Shown piece by piece: positions 54,338 through 64,000 of a DNA stretch of 64,000 nucleotides; positions within the stretch are counted from its first letter, which is position 1; every line of letters starts with the position of its first letter. Made by a program: the position numbers and the translations under genes. Under the pieces are notes generated by a model, which saw only the letters and a program-made list of their open reading frames with translations, searched no databases and was not told where the DNA came from. Source of the DNA: Clostridium paridis (lineage in GTDB: Bacteria; Bacillota; Clostridia; Clostridiales; Clostridiaceae); assembly GCF_016765615.1 (NCBI RefSeq), contig NZ_JAESWA010000023.1:1-64000 (forward strand), in the 5' to 3' direction.

Positions 54338-56371
54338 ATGAATCTACTAATGATAATATTACTACTAATGGTGTGTTTGTTAATTTCCAATATAATTAGT
54401 CATTACATTCCATCTGTTCCAACAGCGCTAATTCAAATAGTTTTAGGTGTAGTGCTTGCGTTTATATTTAGACATAATTCAATTGAGATAGAAGAAGAGT
54501 GGTTTTTCCTTTTATTTGTAGCACCTCTTTTATATAATGATGGGAAGTACTTTCCACGAGAAGAACTCTGGAAAATGAAATGGTCTATATTAGGTAATGC
54601 CTTGATATTAGTACTTTTAACAACTCTAGGAGGAGGCTATTTTATTCATTGGTTAATACCAGATATTCCTCTTACAGCAGCATTTGCTTTAGCGGCTATA
54701 TTATCACCAACTGATCCAGTAGCTGTAAACGGAATTGCAAAGCGAATTCATATTCCAGATAGAGTATTAAATCTTGTTAGAGGAGAATCCTTAATAAATG
54801 ATGCATCAGGTCTAGTTGCTTTTAAATATGCAATTGGGGCGGTGGTAACTAGTTATTTTTCTTTAAGGGAAGCAGTAGTAAATTTTTCATACATATTTTT
54901 TGCGGGAGCAGCTTTTGGAGTTTTATTTGCATTAATTATGATGTTTATAAGATTTACATTACATAAGAAAGGAATAAATGATGTAACATTTCATTCCTTA
55001 CTACAGATATTAGCTCCTTTTGGAATTTATATTATTACAGAAGAATTTTTGCATGCTTCTGGAGTAATTGCTGTAGTAGTTGCTGGGATTATTCACTCAG
55101 TAATAAGTAAAAAGATTGAAATAAGAATAGCTGAAGAGCAAGTACTCACTGAGAATATGTGGAGTATTATACTATTTGTACTAAACGGAAGTGTATTTCT
55201 GTTACTAGGATTAAATATACCATCATCTATGAGAGAAACCATAGCAAGTCCTGATATAGGAAAATGGAAAGCCATTGGATATGTTATTGCCATTGGGTTT
55301 GTTATTTTGGTAATTCGCTTTATATGGTCTTATTTTTCAGCATTTTATGGATATAGGTTAAGAAGAGAAAAAGATATTGAGAAACCGGATATGAAATTTG
55401 CCTTACTTACTAGTTTAACTGGTGTTAGAGGTACGGTTACAATGGCAGGAGTTTTATCGATACCATTTTTTCTAGAGAATGGAGAAACTTTTCCAGAGCG
55501 CTCACTAATTCTGTTTTTAACTGCAGGGGTAATATTATTTACATTAATACTCGCAACAGTATTTTTACCGATTTTATGTAAACAGGCTTCGGAGGAAAAT
55601 CAAGAAATAATTGATAATGATTTAAGTGAAGCAAAGAATAGACTTTTACTAGTTAGTATTAAGGCTATTAAGAAGGAAATTAACGAGAAAAATGAAGCGG
55701 TAGCTTATGAATTAATTAACGAATATAAACATACCTTTGACCATTATAGATTAGAACATGAAATTGTAGCAAAGGATACAAATATTAAAGAAAAAAAGAT
55801 TGTGGAGTTAAGACTCATTGCATTAAAAGCTGAGAGAAATTATATATATAAATTAATGGATGAATACCAAATTAATGAAGAGGTATTTAATACTTTTGAA
55901 AAATCTTTTGATTATAGGGAAGAAGCTCTTTTAAATAATACAAGGCAAAATACAGTATTTTTCATAAGAAAATTAATGAGATGGTCTAGGCGTTTTTATG
56001 GAGGAAGTAATAAGAGAAGAGATGAAAAATTAGATAGCATTCAGTTAGTAAAAGACATTCAAGTTAAAGCATTTGAGGCAGCAATTGAAGCAATACAGAA
56101 ATATACAAAAAATCATGAAGAATCAAAGTTTGCTCACGGGTTGATTTTAGATTATAAGAGTATGATTAATAGAATGAAGGGAACAAAAATAAAATACACT
56201 GAGGAGGACATGGAGCAGAAGGAAGAACTAAGAATAAAAGCTATGGATATAGAACGTTCGGAGATTCGTAAAATGTATGAGGCTGGAGAGATTACAAGGG
56301 AGCAGTCAAAAGAATTAAGAAGATACATAAATTATATAGAGAGTGTAATTTTGTATAAGCATGTTGAGTAA
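54338..56371 (+). CDS. Na+/H+ antiporter, CPA1/NhaP-type with long cytoplasmic tail
   Basis: 677 aa from the ATG at 54338 (AGGAAGG). About 12 membrane segments to residue 420; ILSPTDPVAVNGIAK and GESLINDASGLVAF hold the ion-site Asp residues, and LTGVRGTVTMAG is the family's late block. The last 250 residues are a helical soluble tail with unknown regulatory role. It exchanges Na+ for H+ at the plasma membrane. Confidence 0.92.
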   Translation: MNLLMIILLLMVCLLISNIISHYIPSVPTALIQIVLGVVLAFIFRHNSIEIEEEWFFLLFVAPLLYNDGKYFPREELWKMKWSILGNALILVLLTTLGGGYFIHWLIPDIPLTAAFALAAILSPTDPVAVNGIAKRIHIPDRVLNLVRGESLINDASGLVAFKYAIGAVVTSYFSLREAVVNFSYIFFAGAAFGVLFALIMMFIRFTLHKKGINDVTFHSLLQILAPFGIYIITEEFLHASGVIAVVVAGIIHSVISKKIEIRIAEEQVLTENMWSIILFVLNGSVFLLLGLNIPSSMRETIASPDIGKWKAIGYVIAIGFVILVIRFIWSYFSAFYGYRLRREKDIEKPDMKFALLTSLTGVRGTVTMAGVLSIPFFLENGETFPERSLILFLTAGVILFTLILATVFLPILCKQASEENQEIIDNDLSEAKNRLLLVSIKAIKKEINEKNEAVAYELINEYKHTFDHYRLEHEIVAKDTNIKEKKIVELRLIALKAERNYIYKLMDEYQINEEVFNTFEKSFDYREEALLNNTRQNTVFFIRKLMRWSRRFYGGSNKRRDEKLDSIQLVKDIQVKAFEAAIEAIQKYTKNHEESKFAHGLILDYKSMINRMKGTKIKYTEEDMEQKEELRIKAMDIERSEIRKMYEAGEITREQSKELRRYINYIESVILYKHVE

Positions 56372-56374
56372 ATA

Positions 56375-56409
56375 AAACTCCAGGATAGAAATATCCTGGA
56401 GTTTTTTAG
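56375..56409 (+). terminator. Terminator after the antiporter
   Basis: AAACTCCAGGATA-GAAA-TATCCTGGAGTTT, T6. A perfect 13-bp stem. Confidence 0.9.
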
Positions 56410-56482
56410 GTATTATTAATATGCTGTTTTGATATAATTATTTATAACAAGAAAAACATGAGGTAAGGGAGAGGAGAGGGCT

Positions 56483-57397
56483 ATGGTAGAAAACTTAACT
56501 GCCAAGGATGGCAAAAATTTATATGTTTATTGCTGGGATAAGGCTGATAACCCTAAGGGGATGATACAGATTTTTCATGGTATGGCTGAGCATTCAGGTA
56601 GATATAAAGAATTTGCAGAGTATCTTAATAGAAAAGGGTTTATTGTATACTCCTCTGATCATCGTGGACATGGTAAAACTGCAGATACTGTAGAGGAAAT
56701 AGGGATTATTGGTGAAGATGGCTTTAATGCTATAGTTGAGGATAAGCATCTTATATTTGAGCAAATGAAGCAGGAACATCCAGAATTACCTATGTTTTTA
56801 TTAGGGCATAGCTTCGGATCTTTTCTTGCACAGGAATATATAATTCGTTACGGAAAAGAACTAAAGGGAGTAGTATTATCAGGATCAGCAGCACAAAAGG
56901 GAGCAGAAGTCTATTTGGGAGGATTAATTTCCTCATTTCAAAGGGAAATTTCGGGAGAAAAGAAGCAAAGTAAACTTTTAGATACTTTAAGTTTCGGAAG
57001 CTATAATAAAAGATTCAAAGGGGATGGATATAAATTTTCATGGTTAAGTACTGATTTGAAAGAGGTTAAAAAGTATGAGGAGGATCCTTTCTGCGGAGCA
57101 GTCTTCAGCATAGGCTTTTTCTACTATCTAATGAAAGGATTAAGGAATCTTTATAAAAAAGAAAGACTAAAGTTAATACAGCAAGAGCTACCTATTTTTA
57201 TTATCTCTGGAGAGGATGACCCTGTAGGGGGTTATGGTAAACTAGTAAAAGGACTATTTGAAATTTATAAAGAAATAGGTATTAGAGATGTTACGTTGAA
57301 GTTATATCCAGGTTTCAGACATGAAATACTAAATGAAGTAAAAAAGAGAGAAGTATATGAAGATATATTAAATTGGCTTAACCATATATATGCATAA
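56483..57397 (+). CDS. Alpha/beta hydrolase, monoacylglycerol-lipase-like
   Basis: 304 aa. HGMAEHSGRY forms the oxyanion side, SSDHRGHGKT precedes the nucleophile elbow LLGHSFGSF (Ser), and GEDDPVGGYGK (Asp) and GFRHEILNE (His) complete the triad. It belongs to the Hydrolase_4 lysophospholipase/monoglyceride-lipase group. GGGAGAGGAGAGG lies before the ATG. Confidence 0.9.
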   Translation: MVENLTAKDGKNLYVYCWDKADNPKGMIQIFHGMAEHSGRYKEFAEYLNRKGFIVYSSDHRGHGKTADTVEEIGIIGEDGFNAIVEDKHLIFEQMKQEHPELPMFLLGHSFGSFLAQEYIIRYGKELKGVVLSGSAAQKGAEVYLGGLISSFQREISGEKKQSKLLDTLSFGSYNKRFKGDGYKFSWLSTDLKEVKKYEEDPFCGAVFSIGFFYYLMKGLRNLYKKERLKLIQQELPIFIISGEDDPVGGYGKLVKGLFEIYKEIGIRDVTLKLYPGFRHEILNEVKKREVYEDILNWLNHIYA

Positions 57398-57401
57398 AAC
57401 T

Positions 57402-57434
57402 AAACCGTACTAGAGAAATCTAATACGGTTTTCT
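57402..57434. terminator. Terminator between lipase and TetR
   Basis: AAACCGTA and TACGGTTT with a 14-base loop, T-rich on both sides. Confidence 0.75.
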
Positions 57435-57437
57435 TAT

Positions 57438-58004
57438 TTAATAAAAATATTTATGAGTAAACATAGTAATATTATTCACTATTTCCATAAGTTCCTTTGG
57501 AGATTCAGTTAAATCACTTTCAAGCCAGGTTTGTATAATTGAAAAAGTTCCACCTACGGTATGACTTATTAAATAATCTATATGGGCATCATTAAATTCA
57601 TTTGATTGGTGTACTACGTATTCAATATCTGCTTTTCGTGCAAGATATATTATACGGTTTATTATTCTGCTATCTTTTTGTTTACAAAATAGTACTTTAC
57701 ATAAATCTTTATTAACATAAATCAATTCAAGAACCTTAAGTAATAATTGATCCTTATAATTTTCAATTGGAGTTTCATTAATGTATTCAAGTACCTTATC
57801 AAATAATTCATCTTCCATTGATTGAAGTAATTCAAAGGCATCATTATAATGAGAATAAAAGGTCCCTCTATTTATATCAGCCTTTTTACATATTTCAGTA
57901 ACTGTAATCTCATGTATTTCTTTTGCTTGGAGTAATTCAAGTAAGCTTTCTTTGATTACACTTTTAGTATATAAAGTTCTCCGGTTTCCTTTAACACCAA
58001 CCAT
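57438..58004 (-). CDS. TetR-family regulator
   Basis: 188 aa. The HTH is at about 15-60 (TVTEICKKADINRGTFYSHYND). The C-terminal ligand domain ends in a short TetR_C-like helix. It diverges from the ABC exporter by 213 bp and likely represses it. AAAGGAGAA precedes the ATG. Confidence 0.9.
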   Translation of the reverse strand: MVGVKGNRRTLYTKSVIKESLLELLQAKEIHEITVTEICKKADINRGTFYSHYNDAFELLQSMEDELFDKVLEYINETPIENYKDQLLLKVLELIYVNKDLCKVLFCKQKDSRIINRIIYLARKADIEYVVHQSNEFNDAHIDYLISHTVGGTFSIIQTWLESDLTESPKELMEIVNNITMFTHKYFY

Positions 58005-58217
58005 AAGTATTCTCCTTTTATGAAATTATTAAATTTACATTAGATGCCATTAAATATACAAAATAGAGAATTGTGTACATTTAATAACAATGTAATTTTA
58101 GTTGACTATTGTCTATGTATAGCAGCTTATTTATACTATATATTGTATTATCAAATATACGCTATGTCTATTTAATAATATGTAATAAAGATTTAACTTA
58201 AAGAGAAAGGGGGCGAA

Positions 58218-58922
58218 ATGATGCCTTTTATAGAAGTTATTAACGAACACAAAAGATATAAAATAGGAGAAAATATTGTTGTTGCAAACAATGGAATTGA
58301 TTTTTCTATTGAAAAGGGTGAATTTGTTATAATTTTAGGGCCAAGTGGAGCAGGTAAATCAACAGTCCTTAATATACTTGGAGGAATGGATACTTGTGAT
58401 GAAGGAAGTATATTAATTGATGACACAGATATAGCCAAGTTTAACCGAAAGCAGCTTACTAAATATAGAAGACATGATGTAGGCTTTGTATTTCAATTTT
58501 ATAATTTAGTACAAAACTTAACTGCTAAAGAAAATGTAGAGTTAGCTGTACAGATTTCAAAAAATGCACTAGATGTAGATGAAACTCTTGAATTAGTGGG
58601 GCTTGGTCATAGAAAGGATAACTTTCCAGCTCAATTATCAGGCGGAGAGCAGCAAAGGGTATCAATAGCAAGAGCAATGGCTAAGAATCCTAAAATGTTA
58701 CTATGCGATGAACCTACTGGTGCGCTTGATTATAAAACAGGAAAACAAATTTTAAAAACACTACAAGATACTTGTAAGAATACTGGGACAACAGTTATAG
58801 TAATAACTCATAACACTGCAATTGCTCCCATTGCCAATAGGGTAATAAGGATTAATGATGCTAAGGTTAGAAGCGTTGAGGTAAATGAGAATCCTGTTCC
58901 AATTGACGATATTGAGTGGTAG
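58218..58922 (+). CDS. ABC transporter ATP-binding protein (MacB/LolD type)
   Basis: 234 aa. Walker [11 protein letters not shown]-loop [10 protein letters not shown], signature [15 protein letters not shown] and Walker [12 protein letters not shown] are all intact. This class partners FtsX-type permeases and exports peptides, lipids or antibiotics. GAAAGGGGG precedes the ATG. The permease starts 12 bp after it. Confidence 0.93.
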   Translation: MMPFIEVINEHKRYKIGENIVVANNGIDFSIEKGEFVIILGPSGAGKSTVLNILGGMDTCDEGSILIDDTDIAKFNRKQLTKYRRHDVGFVFQFYNLVQNLTAKENVELAVQISKNALDVDETLELVGLGHRKDNFPAQLSGGEQQRVSIARAMAKNPKMLLCDEPTGALDYKTGKQILKTLQDTCKNTGTTVIVITHNTAIAPIANRVIRINDAKVRSVEVNENPVPIDDIEW

Positions 58923-58934
58923 AGGTGAGCTTTT

Positions 58935-61900
58935 ATGCAAGGTAAGTCGTACAAAAAATCAATAATAAGAGAAATTGCATCATCAAAAGCTAGATTTACT
59001 TCAATATTAGTAATAATTTTTTTAGGAGTATCATTTTACTCTGGAATTAAGTCAACTGGGCCAGATATGAAAAAATCTATAAATAGGTTTTATAATAGTC
59101 AAAATCTTATGGATAGTAAAATAGTATCAAGTCTGGGACTCACTGATAAAGATTTGGACATCCTTAAAAATAATGACAAAATATTAGATTATTACGGAAC
59201 ACATAGCATAGATGCAGGTCTTACAAATGTAAATAGTGTAGTAAGGTTTATGGAATATGATCCTCAAAATATAATTAATAATCTCATTATTTCAGAGGGG
59301 AGACTACCTGAAAATAGCGGAGAAATAGCTCTAGATGAAAAGGCTTTAAAGCAAGATAAGAATTTAAAAATAGGCGATAAATATGTAATAGAATCTGACA
59401 AAGATACAATGGACTCTTTTAAGAAAACTACTTTTAAAATTGTTGGTTTCGTAAGAAGTCCAATGTATGTGGATAATGAAGCAAGGGGAACAACGACTGT
59501 AGGAAAAGGAAGTATTGATTATTTTGCAGTATTAAATAAATCTGATTTTTCAATGGATGTATATACAGAAATATATGTAAGATTTAAAAATGTACAAAAT
59601 ATTGATACTTATAGCAATGAATATAAAGGCAAAATGGAACAAAATAATGAATATATTCAAAGTCTTTATTCAAAACGTTCAATTGATAGAATTGATGAAG
59701 TGAAAAAAGATGCGCAAAAAGAATTGGATAAAGCCTATAAAGAGATTGAAGATGGCGAAAATAAGTTGTCAAGTGCTCAAAAGGAAATAGAAGATGGGAA
59801 AGATAAGCTTGAAGCAGGTAAAAAACAATATGCTCAAGGAATAAAAGACTACGAGCAAAAGATTAAAGCTGGCGAAGCTAAACTTGCTGATGGGCAAAAA
59901 CAATTAGAAAATGGTCAAATAGAAATTAATAATCAAAAAGAAAAGCTAGCAGAGGGAGAAGAGCAGCTTAATGGGGCAAAAACTCAGTTAGACAGTGCTA
60001 AAGAAAAGTTTTTGGCTCAAGGGATAAATCCTGATCAAGATACGAGTAATCTTAAAAATCAGCTTAGTGGACTTAAAACTTTAATTCAAACTTATGATGC
60101 ACTTTCTAAAGATATAAATGATACCGTGAGTAGTACTCAAGATGGTGATATGATACCAACTCAAAAAATTCAGTATTGGAAAACTATTATATCGCAGCCA
60201 GGTTTAGGATTAGAGGGATTAAAAGGATTAATAGATCAATTAGAGACGGATCCCAGCAATAAAACCTTAGCGATCAGTATTTCAAAGGGAGTAGATGCAG
60301 CCTCAAAAAGTGCAAATGAAAATGCAACTAATTTAGAAACTTTAATAAATGGAATTACTAGTTATCAGCAAGGAAAGGCTCAATATGAGGAGCAATTAAA
60401 AGTACTTAATGGTGGTAAGTTACAGATAGATGCAGCTCAAAAGCAACTAGATGCTTCTAAAATAGAAATAACTAATGGGAAGAAGGAGCTTGAAGCAGGC
60501 AAGGTACAGGGGAAATTAGAACTCGACAAAGCTCAAAAACAATTAGTGGATTCTGAAAAGAAACTTATTGATGGTGAAAAAGAGATAGAGCAAAATAAAC
60601 AAAAACTTTTAGATGCAAGAAAAAAAGTAGACGAAAATAAAGAAAAATTGAAAGACTTAGATAAAAGTAAGTACTATTTCTTTGATAGAAATGATAACCC
60701 AGGATATGGGGTAATTAAAGATTCAATTAAAAGTTTAGATAATATAGCATCTGTATTCCCGGTATTTTTCTTTCTAGTTGCAGTATTAATTTGCTTAACA
60801 ACAATGACAAGAATGGTAGAAGAAAATAGAATTGAAATTGGTACATTAAAAGCTTTAGGATATAGCGACTTAGAAATATCTGAAAAGTTTGTAGTATATG
60901 CTGCATTAGCTAGCATTATTGGAGGTATTTTAGGAATATTAGTTGGATGTACAGCATTACCTAGTATAATTAATTCTGCCTATGGAATGTTATTTGTAAT
61001 ACCTAAGTTTAGTATATATTTCTATCCATCTTATATAATTCAGTCTATGGCGGCCTCAATATTATGTACCGTAGGTGCAGTGCTATTTGTTCTAGAAGTT
61101 GAACTAAAAAATAACCCTTCGGATATGATGAGACCAAAGGCTCCTAAGTTAGGTAAGAAAATCTTTCTAGAAAGAATTACTCCATTATGGAAAAGACTGA
61201 ATTTTAATCAAAAGGTTACACTTAGAAATTTATTTAGATATAAGCAAAGAATGATAATGACAGTTCTAGGTATTGCAGGATGTATGGCTATGCTTGTTAC
61301 AGGATTCGCTCTTCAGAGTTCTAACAAGGGTGTTTTAGATAGACAATTTAATAAGCTATGGCACTATCAAGCTATGGTAATTTTTAAAGATGATGTTAGT
61401 GAGAAAGATAGCAAGGAATATGATGATATTTTAAATGGACTAAAAGGATACAACAGCAGTTTAAATATTCATCAGGAATCAGTTACCTTTACAAAGGAAA
61501 ACATGAACAAGCAAACAGCTACTCTGTATGTGCCAGAAGATGTAGAAAACTTTGATAAATTTGTTACACTAAGAGATAGAGTTACTGAAAAGAATTATAA
61601 AATATCAGATGATGGGGTTATTATTAATGAAAAGTTAGCAAAACTTTTAAAGGTATCCTCTGGAAATACAATAGTTATGAAGGATGAGGATAATAACTCT
61701 TATAATGTTAAGGTTAGTGAAGTATCTGAAAACTACCTTATGCATTCTATTTATATATCACCCACATACTATGAGAAGATATTTGGCAAAAAGCCAGTAT
61801 ATAATGCTCAATTTTTAAAACTAAAATCTGATGCTCAAAGTGATGATGAAATTTCTTCAAAGCTTATGGAAAGTAATAAAGTTATAAATGTCACCTTAAC

Positions 61901-62342
61901 ATCAAAGATAATAGATTCAAGTAAGGAATCTGCCAATAGTTTAAACATAGTTATGGTAGTTATAATCTTAGCTTCTGGTAGTTTGGCATTTGTTGTATTA
62001 TATAACTTAAATAATATAAATGTATCCGAACGTATAAGAGAACTATCAACTATAAAAGTACTAGGATTTTTTGATAATGAAGTCACTATGTATATATTAA
62101 GAGAAAATGTAATACTTACATTATTAGGAGTTCTTGTTGGTTCCTTTATGGGTAAAATACTTTATTCGTTTATAATAGGAACAGCAGAAACTGACACTAT
62201 GATGATGTTACCAGATGTATTTATGAGTAGTTATGTATTTTCTGCATTAATAACCATATTATTTTCATTATTAGTAATGATTATGATGCATATAAAACTA
62301 AGAAATGTTAACATGATTGATGCATTAAAATCAAATGAATAA
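58935..62342 (+). CDS. Large FtsX-type ABC permease with periplasmic-type coiled-coil insert
   Basis: 1135 aa. One membrane segment near 20-40, a large extracytoplasmic part to about 610, then two FtsX blocks near 610-725 and 1000-1130. The insert contains two long runs of heptad-like Lys/Glu/Gln (about 250-360 and 480-585; 'EIEDGKDKLEAGKKQ'). Such YhgE/Pip-like or FtsX permeases reach across the wall. It works with the preceding ATPase. No catalytic domain is visible. Confidence 0.88.
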   Translation: MQGKSYKKSIIREIASSKARFTSILVIIFLGVSFYSGIKSTGPDMKKSINRFYNSQNLMDSKIVSSLGLTDKDLDILKNNDKILDYYGTHSIDAGLTNVNSVVRFMEYDPQNIINNLIISEGRLPENSGEIALDEKALKQDKNLKIGDKYVIESDKDTMDSFKKTTFKIVGFVRSPMYVDNEARGTTTVGKGSIDYFAVLNKSDFSMDVYTEIYVRFKNVQNIDTYSNEYKGKMEQNNEYIQSLYSKRSIDRIDEVKKDAQKELDKAYKEIEDGENKLSSAQKEIEDGKDKLEAGKKQYAQGIKDYEQKIKAGEAKLADGQKQLENGQIEINNQKEKLAEGEEQLNGAKTQLDSAKEKFLAQGINPDQDTSNLKNQLSGLKTLIQTYDALSKDINDTVSSTQDGDMIPTQKIQYWKTIISQPGLGLEGLKGLIDQLETDPSNKTLAISISKGVDAASKSANENATNLETLINGITSYQQGKAQYEEQLKVLNGGKLQIDAAQKQLDASKIEITNGKKELEAGKVQGKLELDKAQKQLVDSEKKLIDGEKEIEQNKQKLLDARKKVDENKEKLKDLDKSKYYFFDRNDNPGYGVIKDSIKSLDNIASVFPVFFFLVAVLICLTTMTRMVEENRIEIGTLKALGYSDLEISEKFVVYAALASIIGGILGILVGCTALPSIINSAYGMLFVIPKFSIYFYPSYIIQSMAASILCTVGAVLFVLEVELKNNPSDMMRPKAPKLGKKIFLERITPLWKRLNFNQKVTLRNLFRYKQRMIMTVLGIAGCMAMLVTGFALQSSNKGVLDRQFNKLWHYQAMVIFKDDVSEKDSKEYDDILNGLKGYNSSLNIHQESVTFTKENMNKQTATLYVPEDVENFDKFVTLRDRVTEKNYKISDDGVIINEKLAKLLKVSSGNTIVMKDEDNNSYNVKVSEVSENYLMHSIYISPTYYEKIFGKKPVYNAQFLKLKSDAQSDDEISSKLMESNKVINVTLTSKIIDSSKESANSLNIVMVVIILASGSLAFVVLYNLNNINVSERIRELSTIKVLGFFDNEVTMYILRENVILTLLGVLVGSFMGKILYSFIIGTAETDTMMMLPDVFMSSYVFSALITILFSLLVMIMMHIKLRNVNMIDALKSNE

Positions 62343-62356
62343 AATTATAGCAAATC

Positions 62357-62400
62357 AAAAGAGCTGAAGTTACGCTAATTGTGACTTCAGCTCTTTTTTA
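62357..62400. terminator. Terminator after the ABC exporter
   Basis: AAAGAGCTGAAGT..AC and GTGACTTCAGCTCTTT arms, T6. It is convergent with the small gene at 62404. Confidence 0.85.
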
Positions 62401-62403
62401 AAG

Positions 62404-62613
62404 CTATTCAAATAATTCATTAACAACATCATCTATTCCATAGAAGCAAGTATCTACTAGCTTCTCACCATCACTAGCTTTAATTTCACTTATCATACTA
62501 AGTAGATGTTTTAATAAAATAGTATTCTTGTCCACGTCCTCTTTCATTTTTCTAACAGTTTTATTAGTTGAAGAAATCGCATCCATTATTTCTTTGTTAT
62601 CTACAGTTCTCAT
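62404..62613 (-). CDS. Small coiled-coil protein of unknown function
   Basis: 69 aa, AAGGAGGAA before the ATG. Predicted helical and amphipathic (MDAISSTNKTVRKMKEDVDKN), with an acidic C-terminus. It lies 105 bp downstream of the CoA-transferase on the same strand. No family recognised. Confidence 0.5.
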   Translation of the reverse strand: MRTVDNKEIMDAISSTNKTVRKMKEDVDKNTILLKHLLSMISEIKASDGEKLVDTCFYGIDDVVNELFE

Positions 62614-62717
62614 TTTTTCATTCCTCCTTAATTTTTATTTAATTAACATTCTGAAGTACTAAATATTGTCATGAGAAAGATAAAATTTTAACAATGTCGG
62701 CTATTAAAACTCATAAT

Positions 62718-64000
62718 TTATGCTTTACGAATATTAAATCTTTTTTCCCATTCTTCCATCAATGATTGTCTAAAGTCTGGATGTGCAATATTAATAAGTG
62801 CCTGACCTCTTTCTTTTAAGGTTTTTCCTCTAAGGTTAGCTACACCATATTCAGTTACTATATATTCAACATCATTTCTTGAAGTGGTTACTGCAGAACC
62901 CTCAGCTAGAGTTGGTACTATTCTTGAGATTTTCCCATTAGACGCAGTAGATGGCATAGCTATTATAGATTTACCATCCCTAGCCATATCAGCACCTCTT
63001 ACAAAGTCTACCTGGCCTCCAACTGCACTAAATTGCTTTAAACCTATTGTATCAGCCACAACTTGTCCCAAAAAATCTACCTGTAAAGCTGAATTTATAC
63101 ATACCATTTTAGAATTTTGTGCAATAACTGTTGGATTATTTACATAGTCTACTGAATACATTTCCACCATTGGATTATTATCTAGAAAGTCATATAATCT
63201 CTTAGTACCCATAGCAAAAGTAATTACTACCTTATCCTTATGTAAGGTTTTTCTTTTGTTTGTGATTACACCAGCTTCTACAAGTTCAACAACTCCATCA
63301 GAAATCATTTCAGAATGAATACCTAAATCTTTTTTATCTTTTAAAAATAGAAGTACAGCGTCTGGAATTGCACCTATTCCAAGTTGTAGGGTAGAGCCAT
63401 CCTCTATTAGAGAAGCACAATTCCTACCAATAGCCTTTTCTACTTCTCCTATTTTGGGTAGCTGTAATTCTGGAAGAGGGTAGGAGGTTTCAACTATAAA
63501 ATCAATATCCGAAACATGAATAAAGGAATCACCTAAGGTTCTGGGCATTTTATCATTAACTTCTGCAATAACTAATTTTGCTGATTCAGCGGCTGGTTTT
63601 GTATAATCATTGGATACACCAAAGCTGCAAAAGCCGTTTGCATCAGGGGTGCTTACTTTGATAAGAGCAACATCAACGGGTAAATATTTATCTCTAAAAA
63701 GTTTAGGTATATTTTGAAAAAAACAAGGTGTGTAATCTGCATCTCCTTCTTTTACAGCGTTTCTTGTACAAGGACCTACAAATAATGAATTAAGTTTAAA
63801 GTTAGGTTTCATTTCAGGTTTAAGATATTCCCCTTTTCCTAAAGTAAGCATTTGAATAAGCTCAACATTCTCATACTTTTCTTTATTGGTTACTAAAGCG
63901 TGTACCAATTCCATAGGTTCACCTACAGCATGTCCTAAAACAACCCTATCATTAGATTTTATCATAGCTACTGCCGCTTCAGCGGTTACTAGTTTACTTT
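62718..64000 (-). CDS. 4-hydroxybutyrate/butyryl-CoA-type CoA-transferase (5' end outside window)
   Basis: The frame stays open to the right edge. An ATG at 63965 is not the real start, because the codons before it (KLVTAEAAVAMIKSN) continue the family's N-terminus. The catalytic Glu lies in VTEYGVANLRGKTLKERG, and GIGAIPDAVL and the QVDFVRGADMARDGKSI block bind CoA. It belongs to the acetyl-CoA hydrolase/transferase family, nearest to AbfT/Cat2, which moves CoA between acetate and 4-hydroxybutyrate or butyrate. Confidence 0.88.
   Translation of the reverse strand, partial: SKLVTAEAAVAMIKSNDRVVLGHAVGEPMELVHALVTNKEKYENVELIQMLTLGKGEYLKPEMKPNFKLNSLFVGPCTRNAVKEGDADYTPCFFQNIPKLFRDKYLPVDVALIKVSTPDANGFCSFGVSNDYTKPAAESAKLVIAEVNDKMPRTLGDSFIHVSDIDFIVETSYPLPELQLPKIGEVEKAIGRNCASLIEDGSTLQLGIGAIPDAVLLFLKDKKDLGIHSEMISDGVVELVEAGVITNKRKTLHKDKVVITFAMGTKRLYDFLDNNPMVEMYSVDYVNNPTVIAQNSKMVCINSALQVDFLGQVVADTIGLKQFSAVGGQVDFVRGADMARDGKSIIAMPSTASNGKISRIVPTLAEGSAVTTSRNDVEYIVTEYGVANLRGKTLKERGQALINIAHPDFRQSLMEEWEKRFNIRKA

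Overview
The window is AT-rich chromosomal DNA from a low-GC, Gram-positive anaerobe, most likely Clostridium sensu stricto or a close relative. The basis is the strong AGGAGG-type ribosome binding sites, frequent GTG/TTG starts, clostridial wall-anchor repeats (CW_binding_2), a 4-hydroxybutyrate-type CoA-transferase, the Frd/ApbE-type flavin reductase system and many short intrinsic terminators. No rRNA, ordinary tRNA, CRISPR array or phage structural gene was seen. The species cannot be told from the sequence alone.

Layout. 1-4.8 kb is an accessory patch: the right end of an IS3-family element, a broken copy of a LAGLIDADG homing-endonuclease gene, a stand-alone WYL-like protein, an RloC/PrrC-like AAA_13 ATPase, then the intact homing-endonuclease gene, followed by a truA paralogue and a tmRNA-3'-end-like sequence. 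4.8-10 kb is a flavin module: lysR-apbE diverge from a two-gene NAD(P)H-dependent, covalently flavinylated fumarate-reductase-like enzyme. 10-15.6 kb holds an M28 peptidase, an OmpR-type two-component system and a MATE pump whose promoter carries three 11-bp-phased direct repeats. 15.8-24.5 kb holds a ferredoxin-nitroreductase, an MFS pump with its XRE/MmyB regulator, a large NUDIX membrane protein of unknown role and a BspA-type leucine-rich-repeat wall protein. These are punctuated by copies of a structured, covarying repeat.

24.5-28.9 kb is a second accessory patch: a homing-endonuclease 3' remnant, an IS3 OrfA relic, a diguanylate cyclase, a frame-broken WYL regulator and two tightly coupled genes of unknown function. 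28.9-35.6 kb is a complete glucuronate/mannonate-to-KDG catabolic operon (uxuA, uxuB, uxaC, kdgK, kdgA) with a divergent AraC regulator and two small membrane proteins. 35.7-38.1 kb has an ABC-F ribosome-protection-type ATPase with a terminator/antiterminator leader and a DUF2249 protein behind a perfect CRP/FNR-type palindrome.

38.2-42.1 kb is a mannose-family PTS operon (EIIAB, EIIC, EIID, ManO/DUF956) with a long leader. 42.2-47.1 kb has an orphan Agr-type LytTR/GHKL pair, a DHA2 MFS pump and an M20 amidohydrolase. 47.2-57.4 kb is mixed housekeeping: 2H RNA phosphodiesterase, methyltransferase, nitroreductase, DUF4317, an Ntn-type C45/phospholipase-B-like hydrolase, an S66 carboxypeptidase, a Tim44-like protein, a Na+/H+ antiporter and an alpha/beta lipase. 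57.4-62.4 kb is a TetR-controlled ABC exporter with a very large FtsX-type permease. The right edge carries an incomplete CoA-transferase gene.

The best candidates for something undescribed are (i) the RloC-like/WYL cassette bracketed by homing-endonuclease direct repeats, (ii) the WYL-regulated pair at 26.8-28.4 kb, (iii) the NUDIX two-TM protein at 19.9-22.1 kb and (iv) the covarying repeat family that follows several plus-strand genes.
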